Shown one piece after another: positions 1 to 9,136 of a stretch of DNA of 64,000 bases. Positions within the stretch are counted from its first letter, which is position 1, and the number at the start of each line of letters is the position of its first letter. Origin of the DNA: Thermoplasmata archaeon. GTDB taxonomy: Archaea; Thermoplasmatota; Thermoplasmata; Thermoplasmatales; GCA-001856825. Position numbers and translations under genes: made by a program. The DNA lies in the NCBI GenBank assembly GCA_021816725.1, contig JAKAXD010000001.1, positions 124,001 through 188,000 of the forward strand, in the 5' to 3' direction. The notes under the pieces are model-generated. The model saw nothing but the letters and a program-made list of their open reading frames with translations, searched no databases and was not told the origin of the DNA.

Positions 1-137
1 CGATTATATCTACCAGCCATATATTCATTGTACCTGCCCTTCTCGCCACAACTGTCATCTTAAACGAACTAATCTATTTTATGACAGTATTCTTCAATGA
101 TGTGAGCTGGCAAAGACGATTGCGGTTCAGACATTGA
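1..137 (+). CDS. C-terminal end of a membrane protein (partial)
   Basis: A frame opens at base 3 and stays open to a TGA at 135-137, giving about 44 codons cut off by the window edge. It contains a hydrophobic stretch (HIFIVPALLATTVILNEL) followed by a basic tail (WQRRLRFRH), the usual look of a last transmembrane helix and cytoplasmic end. It converges on the next gene with a gap of about 60 bases. The family cannot be named from this fragment, and a chance open frame cannot be excluded. Confidence 0.4.
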   Translation, partial: IISTSHIFIVPALLATTVILNELIYFMTVFFNDVSWQRRLRFRH

Positions 138-196
138 AAAACCACTATGAGGCTATAGATCGGTATATGTATATGTGCTCTCCAACAGATGAGTTG

Positions 197-1672
197 TCAG
201 GACGATTCCACGGCATTTTCGGCTCTTTGAGTGCTGATTGAGAGATGGGGTTGAACTGATGAGAACAGGCTTTTCTGTGTTGATAGCCACATGAATGGAA
301 GCATTACTATCCACAGAACTATTGATAGGTCTGCCTGCTGTGGAGCTGTCCAAAAGGTCCATATTGATCTTTGAAGTGAGAAAACTAGATAATAAATGAC
401 GATGGGAATGATGCCAATCGATACTGCAAATGCCTCAATGAATGCAATGCCGATAGATGGTTCGGAAGAGAAGTAGACTATGGATATCAGGAAACCTGCT
501 AAGAAAGCAGCATAGGACATTGTGGAAAACCAGAGGGGGTTTGTTACAGCCTTCAGCGTGATATCAGGAATGAACCAGACAAGAACTGAAACTACAGATA
601 AGATGAGGAAGAGGGTCGAATACAGCGGCCCAATAGTCCTGCGTGGAAAGAGGAAATATACAAGATAGTAAGCAAGGAAACCGTTGAGGATCATTTCCAT
701 GGAAGTTCCAAAGAGGAATATCGGGACGTCCTGCAGACGGAAAAATATGCCCGCTACAACAAGTATCTGTGACAGCACTATAAGGAGCTCTATTAGCATC
801 ACCTTGCTGCGTTTCTTCAGTGAAAATACATGAGGAAATTTTGGCAAACGTCTTGGCTCGTAGTATCTTACAATCATAACGTATGTCAGTACGAGTAGAA
901 CGACACTGAGCAGGAGGAATGGAACAAGCAAGAAATTGAATACGAGCATGGTGGCAGCGGGAAAGATGCCAATTGCGCTCTCGCACTGGCAGCCGAGGGC
1001 GCTCACTGCCCCGTATCCGGCAGTCACCAGTCCCCTTCTCTTCTTTGTCAGAAGGAGAATGATGCGGTGGTAGTTTTCCACCAAGAGTGAAGATATGAAG
1101 AAGAACAGGAGGAATTCAAACGGTCCTGTTATGAAGTCAAGGTACCTTGTACTTATGAACAATCCGAGGTATTCCGTTATCGGAACTGGAAGACCAACAG
1201 TGGTCAGCCTGTCAGCAAGCAGTTGAATGGTCAAGGGCCCCGGTACCTGCTGGGGTGATATAACCAGGACCTTTCCTATGATGTCCATAAACACAAGTAC
1301 GGCAACCAAAGAAACTCCTTTCGTAACCTTGTAGCGGGTGCGGAGGGTAAAGAGTGCAAGGAAGGAAGCGCATATCGAGGGCACTATTAGAAGAGCCGTT
1401 GTCAAATTGCCAACAAAGATGACAAGTGCGATCAAGTATATGGTAACATAAAGTATGGAATAGAAAGACGCTCCATCTTTCTTCGTTACTAGGGGAAAGA
1501 TGAGGAACAGGTTTACAACCAATGCAGAAACGAAGAAGAGGAGTGTGGAATCTGAGGATGTGAAAACGAGTCCTACAAAGTATCCAAATAATATATAGAA
1601 GTCCAGAAAAAAGAGGGAAAGAATCAAGAAAATTGCTTTCAGTGGAATGCTCCTTCTACTCATTGTAAGCAT
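197..1672 (-). CDS. Polytopic membrane protein of the cytochrome b/Rieske cluster
   Basis: A 491-residue, very hydrophobic protein with about a dozen predicted membrane helices and short loops. One loop carries a Cys pair in GCQCE near residue 230, which could bind metal or form a disulfide. It is last in the leftward operon cupredoxin - Rieske - cytochrome b, and its start overlaps the 3' end of cytochrome b by 17 bases, so co-translation is likely. The start used is ATG with AGGT just upstream; an in-frame ATG three codons later (MSRRS) is also possible. In Sulfolobales, comparable clusters also contain an extra polytopic subunit beside cytochrome b. The role as a structural subunit of the quinol-oxidising complex is inferred from position only. 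Confidence 0.7.
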   Translation of the reverse strand: MLTMSRRSIPLKAIFLILSLFFLDFYILFGYFVGLVFTSSDSTLLFFVSALVVNLFLIFPLVTKKDGASFYSILYVTIYLIALVIFVGNLTTALLIVPSICASFLALFTLRTRYKVTKGVSLVAVLVFMDIIGKVLVISPQQVPGPLTIQLLADRLTTVGLPVPITEYLGLFISTRYLDFITGPFEFLLFFFISSLLVENYHRIILLLTKKRRGLVTAGYGAVSALGCQCESAIGIFPAATMLVFNFLLVPFLLLSVVLLVLTYVMIVRYYEPRRLPKFPHVFSLKKRSKVMLIELLIVLSQILVVAGIFFRLQDVPIFLFGTSMEMILNGFLAYYLVYFLFPRRTIGPLYSTLFLILSVVSVLVWFIPDITLKAVTNPLWFSTMSYAAFLAGFLISIVYFSSEPSIGIAFIEAFAVSIGIIPIVIYYLVFSLQRSIWTFWTAPQQADLSIVLWIVMLPFMWLSTQKSLFSSVQPHLSISTQRAENAVESS

Positions 1673-3254
1673 GAGACCTGTAAAGGGCTATGAATGCAGT
1701 CCCTAGAAGAAACAGCAGTCCCAGTCCGACTCCGTACAATGACTGGTTGAATGTTGTCGTAGGTGGAATTACCGAAATGATAGAAATAATTGCCAGTGCA
1801 AGGAATCCGTAGAGGCCACCAAACACAACATATCCCTTTCCAGAGAGCTTCTTTTGCTCACCGGTTCTCTTCACTCCGTATATGCTGGCGTAGAGGGCAG
1901 TTATCGATATCCCTAGAATTACAAGCAGGAATATCGTTGCGGTCGTGTAATATATCGTTCCCTGTTTAACTGCGGCATATATGGATATACCTGCCAGAAT
2001 TGCAATGAATCCTGCAAACGGTAACAGCGCATACATTTTCCACGCATTTTGAATCTTAACCTTTCCAGATTCCAGTCTCCCTGATATCAAGTAGACTAGG
2101 GCAATCACGACCACAAGGGGTATGACGAAGAACAGGAGTCCGACTACATTATTCACTGGTATACCTGGCATGGTCGCACCCCATGTCGAAAGACCGATCA
2201 GATAGATGATCCCAATGATTCCCGTAGCAACAACGACAGGTCTCCTGGTAGTCTTCAGCGTGCTGGATCTATCGATATAGGGTAGTAGCAGAAGGTATAT
2301 GAGTGGTAGTCCAGTGAATATGGTTGTTGCCCAGAACGGGCCCACGGTTGAAGAAATGCCGAAGTCAAGTTCTTTGTATACAAAAAGCAAGAACCAGGGT
2401 GGATACGGAGGTACCTGGGATGCGAGCGGGCTTGTTGCAGAAACCTGCGGGAAAGGTGAGAAAAGCGCTGGTACGTGAGGTATAAGGGCAAGGACGGAAG
2501 GGATGAGCAATATCAGAGCTATTGTGAAGAGTGCAATCTGTATCATGTAAAGGAGGTTGTATGGATACCATTGCTTGTACGAGCCGTCTTCCTTGTCTAT
2601 TGCGGGGACTCTGTAATTTGCCTTCTTTGGATCAGGCATTATTGTGTTGTACTCAGCTATGAAGAAGTGTGCTGCAAATGTGATGCCAATGAGACCGGCA
2701 AGTATTATGTGCCACCCCTCGAATCTGGTGAATAAAGATATGGACTGGCCATTGCCCATGAATATTTCCATGAGGTATGTTCCAATCACAGGAAATCCAC
2801 CTGCAATACCTCTTGCAACATCGGTGGCATCTGCTGATAGCACATCACCCGTAAGGGAATATCCAAAATAGGCCACTGCAACGGTGAGAATGAGAAGGAT
2901 TACTCCACTGAGCCATTGAATTTCCCTCGGCTTCTTGTAGGCTCCAACGAACAGGTTCCTGAGTAGATGGATGTATACAAGGGCTATCATTATGTATGCT
3001 CCGTAAAGGTGAGTGGTCAGGATGACCGAGCCGTATGCAATATTAAGCACGCCCTCAGTGCTTACATAAGCGTTTGATGGCTGATAGTAGATGAAAAGGA
3101 TCAATCCTGTGATTGCCTCGTAGAAGAAGGCGATCATTATCATTGCCCCTGTCCAGTACCACAACCCTCCCCTCTTTCTCATGTAATCTGGTACCTTCCT
3201 CGGAATTGGTTGTGGATCATTCATCACTTGTTCAATGATACTTTTATCAGGCAT
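1656..3254 (-). CDS. Cytochrome b subunit of a bc1-type quinol-oxidising complex
   Basis: Cytochrome b of a quinol:acceptor complex in the cytoplasmic membrane. Two helices each carry the heme-ligand pair H-x13-H: one around TTHLYGAYIM...YIHLL and one around GWHIILAGL...AAHFF, giving four ligands for two b hemes. The Qo-site PEWY motif of bacterial and mitochondrial proteins is read here as PPWF before LLFVYKE, a substitution seen in archaeal versions. The C-terminal part adds several helices, giving 532 residues, longer than the usual cytochrome b. The ORF track starts at a TTG five codons upstream; the ATG at 3254 follows GGAG and lies 4 bases after the Rieske stop, so it is preferred. Confidence 0.92.
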   Translation of the reverse strand: MPDKSIIEQVMNDPQPIPRKVPDYMRKRGGLWYWTGAMIMIAFFYEAITGLILFIYYQPSNAYVSTEGVLNIAYGSVILTTHLYGAYIMIALVYIHLLRNLFVGAYKKPREIQWLSGVILLILTVAVAYFGYSLTGDVLSADATDVARGIAGGFPVIGTYLMEIFMGNGQSISLFTRFEGWHIILAGLIGITFAAHFFIAEYNTIMPDPKKANYRVPAIDKEDGSYKQWYPYNLLYMIQIALFTIALILLIPSVLALIPHVPALFSPFPQVSATSPLASQVPPYPPWFLLFVYKELDFGISSTVGPFWATTIFTGLPLIYLLLLPYIDRSSTLKTTRRPVVVATGIIGIIYLIGLSTWGATMPGIPVNNVVGLLFFVIPLVVVIALVYLISGRLESGKVKIQNAWKMYALLPFAGFIAILAGISIYAAVKQGTIYYTTATIFLLVILGISITALYASIYGVKRTGEQKKLSGKGYVVFGGLYGFLALAIISIISVIPPTTTFNQSLYGVGLGLLFLLGTAFIALYRSHAYNE

Positions 3255-3258
3255 TATA

Positions 3259-3963
3259 TCACACTCCAAGGGTGGTTACTGTTGTACCAGAAGAAGATAC
3301 TGGATTCCCGCCAGAAAGATCGGTGGTATGGCCATATATTGTCGATCCTACAAGCATGGTTGCTGAATATGTATCGTCTTTTGAACTGTACGATAGCACT
3401 AGGCCTGGAAGGGGAGACTTGGTAGGTCCTGTCACCACGCTGAACCCTTTGTAAGGGTCGTAGGTGCTTCCGTGACAATCGCAGTGTATTTGCCCCGGGA
3501 AGTTGGTAGAGGAAGGAGGATGGAACCTGAGTTCAGGCGGTATGCAGCCAAGATGCTGGCATATTGCAGATGAGGAGACAACAGATCCATAGGGTCCTAC
3601 TCCGGCAGGTGAATGATATTTCCCGCCAGTTGCAGGAACATCCACCGTCGTAGATTCTATCTTCACATCGTTATTAGCCGCATCCCCTAACCTCAGAAGG
3701 AAATTAGGTTCGTTCTGAAGAGGATAGTCGAACGTAACGACGGACGGGTTGTTCACAACAAGATCGGACGTGTGTACAGGGTTTCCATTTGGCAAAAGGA
3801 GAAGGAGTGTTGGAAATGACGATTCGGCATTTGAAACGGGGGGAATGGCGTATTGAACGACGCTCCTGAGGGTCCCGACGAGTCCCGCACCTACGATCAT
3901 CACTCCAACCACTTTCAAGAAGTTCCTTCTTTGCTCATCTATGGGCTTTTCATCTTTAGGCAA
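3259..3963 (-). CDS. Rieske iron-sulfur protein
   Basis: A membrane-anchored Rieske protein carrying electrons from quinol at cytochrome b to the next acceptor. An N-terminal helix (residues 15-32, FLKVVGVMIVGAGLVGT, preceded by QRR) is the anchor and may be a Tat-type signal because of the twin arginine. The 2Fe-2S boxes are clear: box 1 CQHLGC and box 2 CDCHGS, holding two Cys and two His ligands plus the disulfide cysteines. The start is TTG, supported by AAGGGGATC four bases upstream. It sits between the cupredoxin and cytochrome b genes with gaps of about 4-10 bases, so one transcript is expected. Confidence 0.95.
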   Translation of the reverse strand: MPKDEKPIDEQRRNFLKVVGVMIVGAGLVGTLRSVVQYAIPPVSNAESSFPTLLLLLPNGNPVHTSDLVVNNPSVVTFDYPLQNEPNFLLRLGDAANNDVKIESTTVDVPATGGKYHSPAGVGPYGSVVSSSAICQHLGCIPPELRFHPPSSTNFPGQIHCDCHGSTYDPYKGFSVVTGPTKSPLPGLVLSYSSKDDTYSATMLVGSTIYGHTTDLSGGNPVSSSGTTVTTLGV

Positions 3964-3973
3964 TTGGATCCCC

Positions 3974-4723
3974 TTATGAAACGACTTCGACTTCTCCAGT
4001 CATCCATCCTGCGGTTGCCATTGCTCCTCCCCATCCATTGAGTTCATTACCACAAGGAACGAAACACTGCCATGTGAAGGAGCCAGTGTTGTTGAGGTAG
4101 AATTGAGTGACCGTTATCGATCCTCCAGATGGATTTGTCCCAGCATAGGTTGGCACATTAAGCAAAACCTGACCGTTTTGAACTATGGTGAAGGTGTGTG
4201 TTACCTCCCAGCCGCCTGATGCCCCACCAACCCATGGGAGTGATGAGACTGCCCATCCACTCCCTTTCTGTATAGTTATGTTGTTGGACGCATTTCCGGA
4301 AAGAGTTGCATTTATGTAAGATGTGCTTCCATTGTAGACATATTCCACATTGCCGACTGTTCCTATCACCTTTGCGTATGTTGAATTGTTGGATGTGCCA
4401 TTTTCCCCTATTATCGGGGTAACTCCAGAATCGTAATCTATTATCGTTAGTGTTATAAGCTTATGCGCAGGCAATTTTATCAGAGCGGATGATGACAGCT
4501 GTCCATTTGGCTCAACCACAAAGAATGCAGGCTGTCTGTGATGGATCGTCGAGTTATTGAACCAGTTGTTAGGTGATATGACCAGAGTCAGAGAAGTTGC
4601 TGCCTGTTCTGAAGTTGTACTATGAAGAGCAGAAACAGACTCGTAATACGCAACTCCTATTCCCAATCCACCTACAATGACAATTGCAGAAATTATTGCA
4701 TATATCGTCTTTTCAGAGACCAT
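3974..4723 (-). CDS. Membrane-anchored cupredoxin (oxidase subunit II-like / sulfocyanin-like)
   Basis: 249 residues: an N-terminal helix (about 7-27), then an extracytoplasmic Thr/Ser/Asn-rich domain with many N-x-S/T sequons, fitting a surface protein. The C-terminal beta domain has a candidate metal site: a His in VTHTFTI, then C-x3-C in WQCFVPCG, then Met in GGAM or GWM. This resembles a CuA or blue-copper site, but the CuA C-x3-C-x3-H-x2-M spacing is absent. As the first gene before Rieske and cytochrome b it probably accepts electrons from the Rieske centre and hands them to a terminal oxidase. The ORF track uses an upstream TTG; the ATG is preferred because a TATA box lies 26 bases before it (leaderless). 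Confidence 0.8.
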   Translation of the reverse strand: MVSEKTIYAIISAIVIVGGLGIGVAYYESVSALHSTTSEQAATSLTLVISPNNWFNNSTIHHRQPAFFVVEPNGQLSSSALIKLPAHKLITLTIIDYDSGVTPIIGENGTSNNSTYAKVIGTVGNVEYVYNGSTSYINATLSGNASNNITIQKGSGWAVSSLPWVGGASGGWEVTHTFTIVQNGQVLLNVPTYAGTNPSGGSITVTQFYLNNTGSFTWQCFVPCGNELNGWGGAMATAGWMTGEVEVVS

Positions 4724-4744
4724 TAAAACCAAAATTATACGTTG

Positions 4745-4753
4745 ATTATAAAG
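4745..4753 (-). promoter_or_regulatory. TATA box of the cupredoxin-Rieske-cytochrome b operon
   Basis: Read on the minus strand the sequence is CTTTATAAT, centred about 26 bases before the ATG at 4723. Archaeal TATA boxes lie about 25-27 bases before the transcript start, so the message should begin at or next to the start codon. Confidence 0.6.
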
Positions 4754-5003
4754 GTTATTTGAGTTTAAGTATAACTAATAAACTTAGGTAAATTTATGAA
4801 ATATTCATAAAATATCTTTGGTGCTAAATCATAACAATAAATGAAATCAGAGATATTGTAATAATTTAATTGTCCTTCTGTAGCGTGAAATATGCTCTCA
4901 ATAACTCTCCTGCGCCTGACATAGTCAATTTGGCTAGTTCTAATTCATTTTTTCACCACGCGAAATCGCTCTTTCACGCGGATGGTAATGCATTATAACA
5001 AAA

Positions 5004-5014
5004 TGTATAAATAA
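5004..5014 (+). promoter_or_regulatory. TATA box of the LigB-type dioxygenase gene
   Basis: TGTATAAATAA is centred about 25 bases before GTG 5034. This placement is the reason for starting the gene at 5034 rather than at the GTG at 5016, which lies only about 8 bases from the box. Confidence 0.6.
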
Positions 5015-5033
5015 CGTGGACATTTTTTTGGGG

Positions 5034-5822
5034 GTGATAGAGTCAGTCGCTTTCGTACCAAACTCCCCTACCCTCATAGGCAATCTTGGTATTAACCACT
5101 CTAAAACAGTGACTGCACTTCAATCCATTGGGGAGTCCTTGGCCGACAAGATTGATGCTGTCATTGTAATGACTCCACATTTCCAAACTTTTGGTTCATT
5201 TCACTTGGTCTCCTCGAAGAAGCTAAAGCAGATATACGATTTCTACGGATTCCCAAAAGAGCTATACACCGTGACGTATGAACCACCTGGAGATCCAGAT
5301 CTAGCCGGTCAAATAGTTAGTCTAGGAAAGGCTGCTGGAATCCCTGTTTCTGAAACCAATGACTGGGGCCTAGATCACGGGGCATGGTCACCGCTTTTTC
5401 ACGTATTCCGAGAGGCAAACGTTCCGGTAGTACCTGTTTCAATATCACCAGATTTAGGGAAGGGCGCTCACAAGTCACTGGGAGCAACGATGAAGTCTAA
5501 CTCCATCACCAAGCGACTCTTTCTCATTTCCTCTGGTTCCTTAATACATCGTCTCGATCTTTTCCAGGCGGGTAACAAATCTCTCCCCCTGGAGGCTAGA
5601 GAATACCTAAACCTCTGTCTGACCTCATTCGAAAGGGGGAACTGGGATACGATTAGAAATGCACCAAGCGAACTCTTCAATGCAGCTGCTCCAGAGGGTT
5701 ATAATCTTCCTCTTAACTTTATTGAGGGTGCTGTGGGAGAGAGGTTCAAGGCAAGGGTCATGAGTAATGAGATGGAATTCAATGCAGCCTCTCTTACCAC
5801 CGTGGTCTTCGAGAGTCTGTAG
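5034..5822 (+). CDS. LigB/DODA-type extradiol ring-cleavage dioxygenase
   Basis: A member of the class III extradiol dioxygenase family (LigB, 4,5-DOPA dioxygenase/YgiD type), cytosolic enzymes that open catechol-like rings using a divalent metal. Family marks visible are the early NSPTL, the metal-ligand region MTPHFQ, the signature GLDHGAWSPL, and SSGSLIHRL with a further His ligand. At 262 residues it matches the family's usual length. It is a single gene with its own promoter, divergent from the cytochrome operon. The substrate cannot be told; no aromatic-degradation genes are beside it. Confidence 0.85.
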   Translation: MIESVAFVPNSPTLIGNLGINHSKTVTALQSIGESLADKIDAVIVMTPHFQTFGSFHLVSSKKLKQIYDFYGFPKELYTVTYEPPGDPDLAGQIVSLGKAAGIPVSETNDWGLDHGAWSPLFHVFREANVPVVPVSISPDLGKGAHKSLGATMKSNSITKRLFLISSGSLIHRLDLFQAGNKSLPLEAREYLNLCLTSFERGNWDTIRNAPSELFNAAAPEGYNLPLNFIEGAVGERFKARVMSNEMEFNAASLTTVVFESL

Positions 5823-6052
5823 TTTATTCATAACCAAGAAAGGTGAATTTTGGATTGGCTGCGCATATTATTGGGGAAATCATTTCCTTGAGGAGGAAAG
5901 ATATAGGAAGGTGCTTCTCGCCATATTGAAGACACTATACCAATACTATCACGCATATAGATTTGACATTCATTTCCCCGATAATGAAAACTTCACTCCA
6001 CTACCTTTTGTATATATTTCACTACTCCACTGACAACGGAGCGTGCTCATTT

Positions 6053-7639
6053 TTATTGTTTGTCCACAGTGATCCTCAGGGCCTTCTTGTCTATTTTTCC
6101 TGTGCTAGTCATCGGCATGTTTTCGGCCATGATAAATCGGTCTGGTATCCACCATTCCTTGATTATGCCCTTTGATGCAAGATCCGCAAGATAGGATTTT
6201 ATTGTTTTATCTTGTGCAGGTTCTCCTGTTTTTGTACGGTATATCGCCACCGGCCTCTCAACCCATTTATCATCGTGCACACCTATGACGGCTACATCTA
6301 GTATCTCACCTATGCCTGAAATGTAATATTCCAGAAGCTCGCTAGGAATGAACTCTCCTCCGCTCTTGATTAGATCCTTTATTCTATCCCTTATTCTTAT
6401 TTTTCCATCCTCTGTAAATTCAGCGGAATCACCAGGGTAAAACCAGCCGTTCCTGTATGCATTTTCCTCTGGCAAATTGAAATACCCTTCAGGTATCCAT
6501 GGTGCCGTGAACTTCAGCTCGCTATTCTCTCCTTCAATTCCAAAATCCGTAAATACAAGTGGTGTGATGGAATTGACTGCATCGGCGTTCCTACGAGAAA
6601 AATGATCAGTGGTGTTTGATGTACCAATACCTGCTGCAAGGCCGTCGGTGAAACCATAGATTCCAGTCAGTTCTATTGCGTGGTCAGAAGCGAAGTTGAG
6701 TATTCCCGAAGGAATGGCCGATCCCCCTATAAGTATCTTCATATGGTCCAGTGAATTTTGCTCAGTAGCAGTTAGCGCATTGAACATGGTCGGAACCATG
6801 CTCATCCACGTCACCTCGTTTTTCCTTATGGTTTCAGCGGTAGACTTTGGATCAAACCTTCCACCCAAAATATAGTTTGAGCCAATCAATGTAGAGATAA
6901 AGATAGTTCCCCAGGACCACAGGTGGAAGAAAGGAATAAGAGAGAATACGGTGTCAGTTGAGGTAAGTCTTGCTGGTCCTGGGAATGCAGAGAGATTTGT
7001 CTCCATGGCCCACGTGGTCAGCACGATGTCCCTGTGCCTGTATTTGACACCCTTAGGTTTTCCCGTTGTACCACTGGAAAAAAGTACTGATGCGATACGA
7101 CCTTCTTCCAATACGGGTAGCTCGTTCCCTTCGTGGGAAGAGTGTTCATATTCACGAATCACCTTCCCAGATTCTCTAACATCCTCACCTTTCATAAGAC
7201 CGGAACTTGATATGGCCAAAGCTAGCTTCTCGAAATCGCCTGAATATAAAAGATGAGTGCTCCTGGCCTCTTTCATGGAGGAGATAATCTGGGCTGGTGG
7301 CTGTCTTACGTCCACGGGATGGAGGATGTTTCCAGAAAGAGGTATTGCAAATATAAGCAAGGCAGAGTCTATGGTATTCCAGTCCATAACTGATATGGTC
7401 CTGTTTTCCCCAAGCTCTTTATGTAGGCTATCAGCTATTCTGACAGCCCCTTCGTAAAATTCTCTGTAACTTATGCTTTCGTTCTTCTCTATTAGCTTAC
7501 CTGTTTTACTCGTCCGCATCGTTTTCAAGAATAGCTTATCTAGAGTTAAACCGTGATTGTTAAGTTTCGAATACGCCATGCCCACATATCCATCATTTCG
7601 TATATCACTTTTTGCTGAAGCGAGCATTAAGCCTATCAT
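6053..7639 (-). CDS. AMP-dependent acyl-CoA synthetase/ligase
   Basis: An ANL-superfamily enzyme that activates a carboxylate as acyl-AMP and transfers it to CoA. The phosphate-binding loop SSGTTGKPKG is near residue 190, the adenine-binding region reads YGFTDG in place of the common YGxTE, the hinge region reads PGDSAEFTEDG...RDRIKDLIKSGG, and the C-terminal catalytic lysine is in STGKIDKKAL. Length is typical. The acyl substrate is unknown. The track start is TTG; ATG 7639 and ATG 7627 are alternatives and no clear Shine-Dalgarno site decides. It is the last backbone gene before the island. Confidence 0.85.
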   Translation of the reverse strand: MIGLMLASAKSDIRNDGYVGMAYSKLNNHGLTLDKLFLKTMRTSKTGKLIEKNESISYREFYEGAVRIADSLHKELGENRTISVMDWNTIDSALLIFAIPLSGNILHPVDVRQPPAQIISSMKEARSTHLLYSGDFEKLALAISSSGLMKGEDVRESGKVIREYEHSSHEGNELPVLEEGRIASVLFSSGTTGKPKGVKYRHRDIVLTTWAMETNLSAFPGPARLTSTDTVFSLIPFFHLWSWGTIFISTLIGSNYILGGRFDPKSTAETIRKNEVTWMSMVPTMFNALTATEQNSLDHMKILIGGSAIPSGILNFASDHAIELTGIYGFTDGLAAGIGTSNTTDHFSRRNADAVNSITPLVFTDFGIEGENSELKFTAPWIPEGYFNLPEENAYRNGWFYPGDSAEFTEDGKIRIRDRIKDLIKSGGEFIPSELLEYYISGIGEILDVAVIGVHDDKWVERPVAIYRTKTGEPAQDKTIKSYLADLASKGIIKEWWIPDRFIMAENMPMTSTGKIDKKALRITVDKQ

Positions 7640-7648
7640 TTGAGGCAA

Positions 7649-8081
7649 GCCAATTCCGTATGGTTCTTGTCAGAAAGGAAGTAAATATCAGGATTGGTCC
7701 TTTACCGGTATTGCTCGAAACAGGGAACACCATTCTGCTTTTCTTCCTAAGGTAAATGCACCTCTACTACCCCCCGTCTCTTTACATTTGAAAAAGGGTT
7801 TACCCTAACTGGTTCTCAAGCACTTTCATTAATAAGATGTTTTTATAATTTCTTGGCTACGGGCTCGAGGGGAATCTACCCCTCTAGGAGTACGGGCTCA
7901 CCACTTAAATTTTAGGCGATGGATATTAAACATTTTTCTGATCGTAATGTCTAATAACCTCTTGCTTAATTTACTCTCTCACTGTGCTTTCAACTGAAGC
8001 AACGTCACATGCATTGCTAAACGTTCAGTCTCTATGAGATGTTGTTACACCAGGTGCGATGGTATGCAGGGTACAACAGTC
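7649..8081. other. Left edge of the integrated island, mostly non-coding
   Basis: No convincing gene is seen. The notable content is the degenerate tRNA-Lys 3' end at 7859. A second short ACGGGCTC copy lies at 7892-7899. Confidence 0.5.
7859..7884 (+). repeat. Degenerate tRNA-Lys 3'-end copy (old attachment site)
   Basis: ACGGGCTCGAGGGG matches 13 of 14 bases of the tRNA-Lys 3' end at 41067-41080, and the following AATCTACCCCT resembles the T-arm sequence ATTTGAACCCCT with small differences. It is in the same orientation as the intact tRNA, as an ancient attL would be. It cannot form a whole tRNA. Confidence 0.6.
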
Positions 8082-8243
8082 TTTTCCAATAGGCCGCGTC
8101 CACAGATATCTGGTTTCTACGATAGGGATAAGGAACTCAAGCAGATACAGGGCGTCATTGGAATAGATAGTTGGCTATTTATACCGGGGTCCAAGATGGT
8201 AGGAAGGACAAGCCACACCACGCAATCTTCGGCTTCTATGTGA
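8082..8243 (+). pseudogene. Fragment of an archaeal ATPase (P-loop family N-terminus)
   Basis: The frame reads FSNRPRPQ...FYDRDKELKQIQ and then a nucleotide-loop-like GSKMVGRTS. This resembles the start of the archaeal ATPase family (F-x-R-x2-EL, then G-x-R-x-x-GKTSL). The invariant Lys of the Walker A loop is Arg here, and the frame ends in TGA a few codons later. It is most likely a remnant of a longer gene. Confidence 0.4.
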
Positions 8244-8419
8244 CAAAACGATGGAACGTTCTCTAGGAAGCACCGCAAAAATTCTTCGGCTACAAGGCTC
8301 ATATTTTAACTGATGGCAATTTCGTCCTAGTTACTTGCATACCGATATATTCCACTTCAATTACTCACTATTACGAGGGTCGTCATCGAGGTCGCTGGAT
8401 GTAGAAAACTCCCTGTACT

Positions 8420-8602
8420 TTACACATTCATAGCAAAAGGTTGCAATTCCATGATCAGGCACAATTCCCGTTCGCCTGTAGAATACTTCCTCTTGCTATC
8501 TAGAGAATCCGCATCCCATGATAATATCCGGGTTATCTTACCGTCCTTGATTAGGAACCGTGTATGTTCTTTTCTCAGTTTTTCAAGTCGTTCATTGTCC
8601 AT
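8420..8602 (-). CDS. Small hypothetical protein (60 aa)
   Basis: A small charged protein beginning MDNERLEKLRKEH. The case for a real gene is the start: GAGGTGAG lies 3 bases before the ATG, one of the best Shine-Dalgarno sites in the window, with a TATA element about 40 bases upstream. The rest (FLIKDGKITRILSWDAD) has ordinary protein character. It may be the 5' part of a longer gene that lost its end. No family is recognised. Confidence 0.5.
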   Translation of the reverse strand: MDNERLEKLRKEHTRFLIKDGKITRILSWDADSLDSKRKYSTGERELCLIMELQPFAMNV

Positions 8603-8605
8603 GCT

Positions 8606-8649
8606 CTCACCTCGTGAACTGGAAGAGTTGGAATGCTTTTATAAAAAGC
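8606..8649 (-). promoter_or_regulatory. TATA box and Shine-Dalgarno site of the 60-aa gene
   Basis: On the minus strand GCTTTTTATAAAAGC (8635-8649) is followed by GAGGTGAG (8606-8613) and then the ATG at 8602. The layout predicts a short leader of about 15 bases with a strong ribosome site. Confidence 0.5.
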
Positions 8650-8929
8650 ATAACAAATCCAAATATGATAAGCGTGTTTCTCTCTATATTAATCACCCAT
8701 GCATCATGCCACGGGGCATGCTGTTTCGCTGGGTTATTACCAGCTCGTCAGTGGGTTTATAGATGGATGGTAACTGTGCCATCCGGTGCGCTTTGTTATT
8801 TCCTTTTCATCTGTTACATTTTCTCGCTTCTCTTAATCTTTTATTATAGGCCAACAAATAAGTCTTTACGTACAAATGAGTAGAATGAGCACTATTAGGA
8901 ATATGGATTAAGTCGAACTAAAGTGTGTA

Positions 8930-9136
8930 ATTAGGCCTCAAACCACCAGTAGGAATCTGAAGATTAAACCGCTTTGTGCAAAAGGAAAATACTATCTCGA
9001 CAGAGCACTGACGGTATTGCTGTTCGTCATTGCTGCTATTGGAATTCCAACATTGATCTGGGCAAATATGACAACGCAGAGGTGGATACCTGTTGTATTC
9101 AGAAAGAACTCTGAATCCCACGGGGCTTATCGGTAA
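8930..9136 (+). pseudogene. Possible gene remnant with one hydrophobic helix
   Basis: An open frame ending in TAA at 9134-9136 reads KIKPLCAKGKYYL followed by a hydrophobic stretch LTVLLFVIAAIGIPTLIWAN. It lacks a credible start codon and promoter, so it is listed only as a possible fragment of a decayed gene. Family unknown. Confidence 0.25.

Noticed and set aside
564-986. 140-codon minus-strand ORF inside the 197-1672 gene
   Set aside because: Frame shadow of the membrane protein gene; no start signal and many Cys/His/Pro of shadow type.
7859-7900. Possible second tRNA gene
   Set aside because: Only the acceptor and T-arm part is present and altered; no D-arm or anticodon arm follows.
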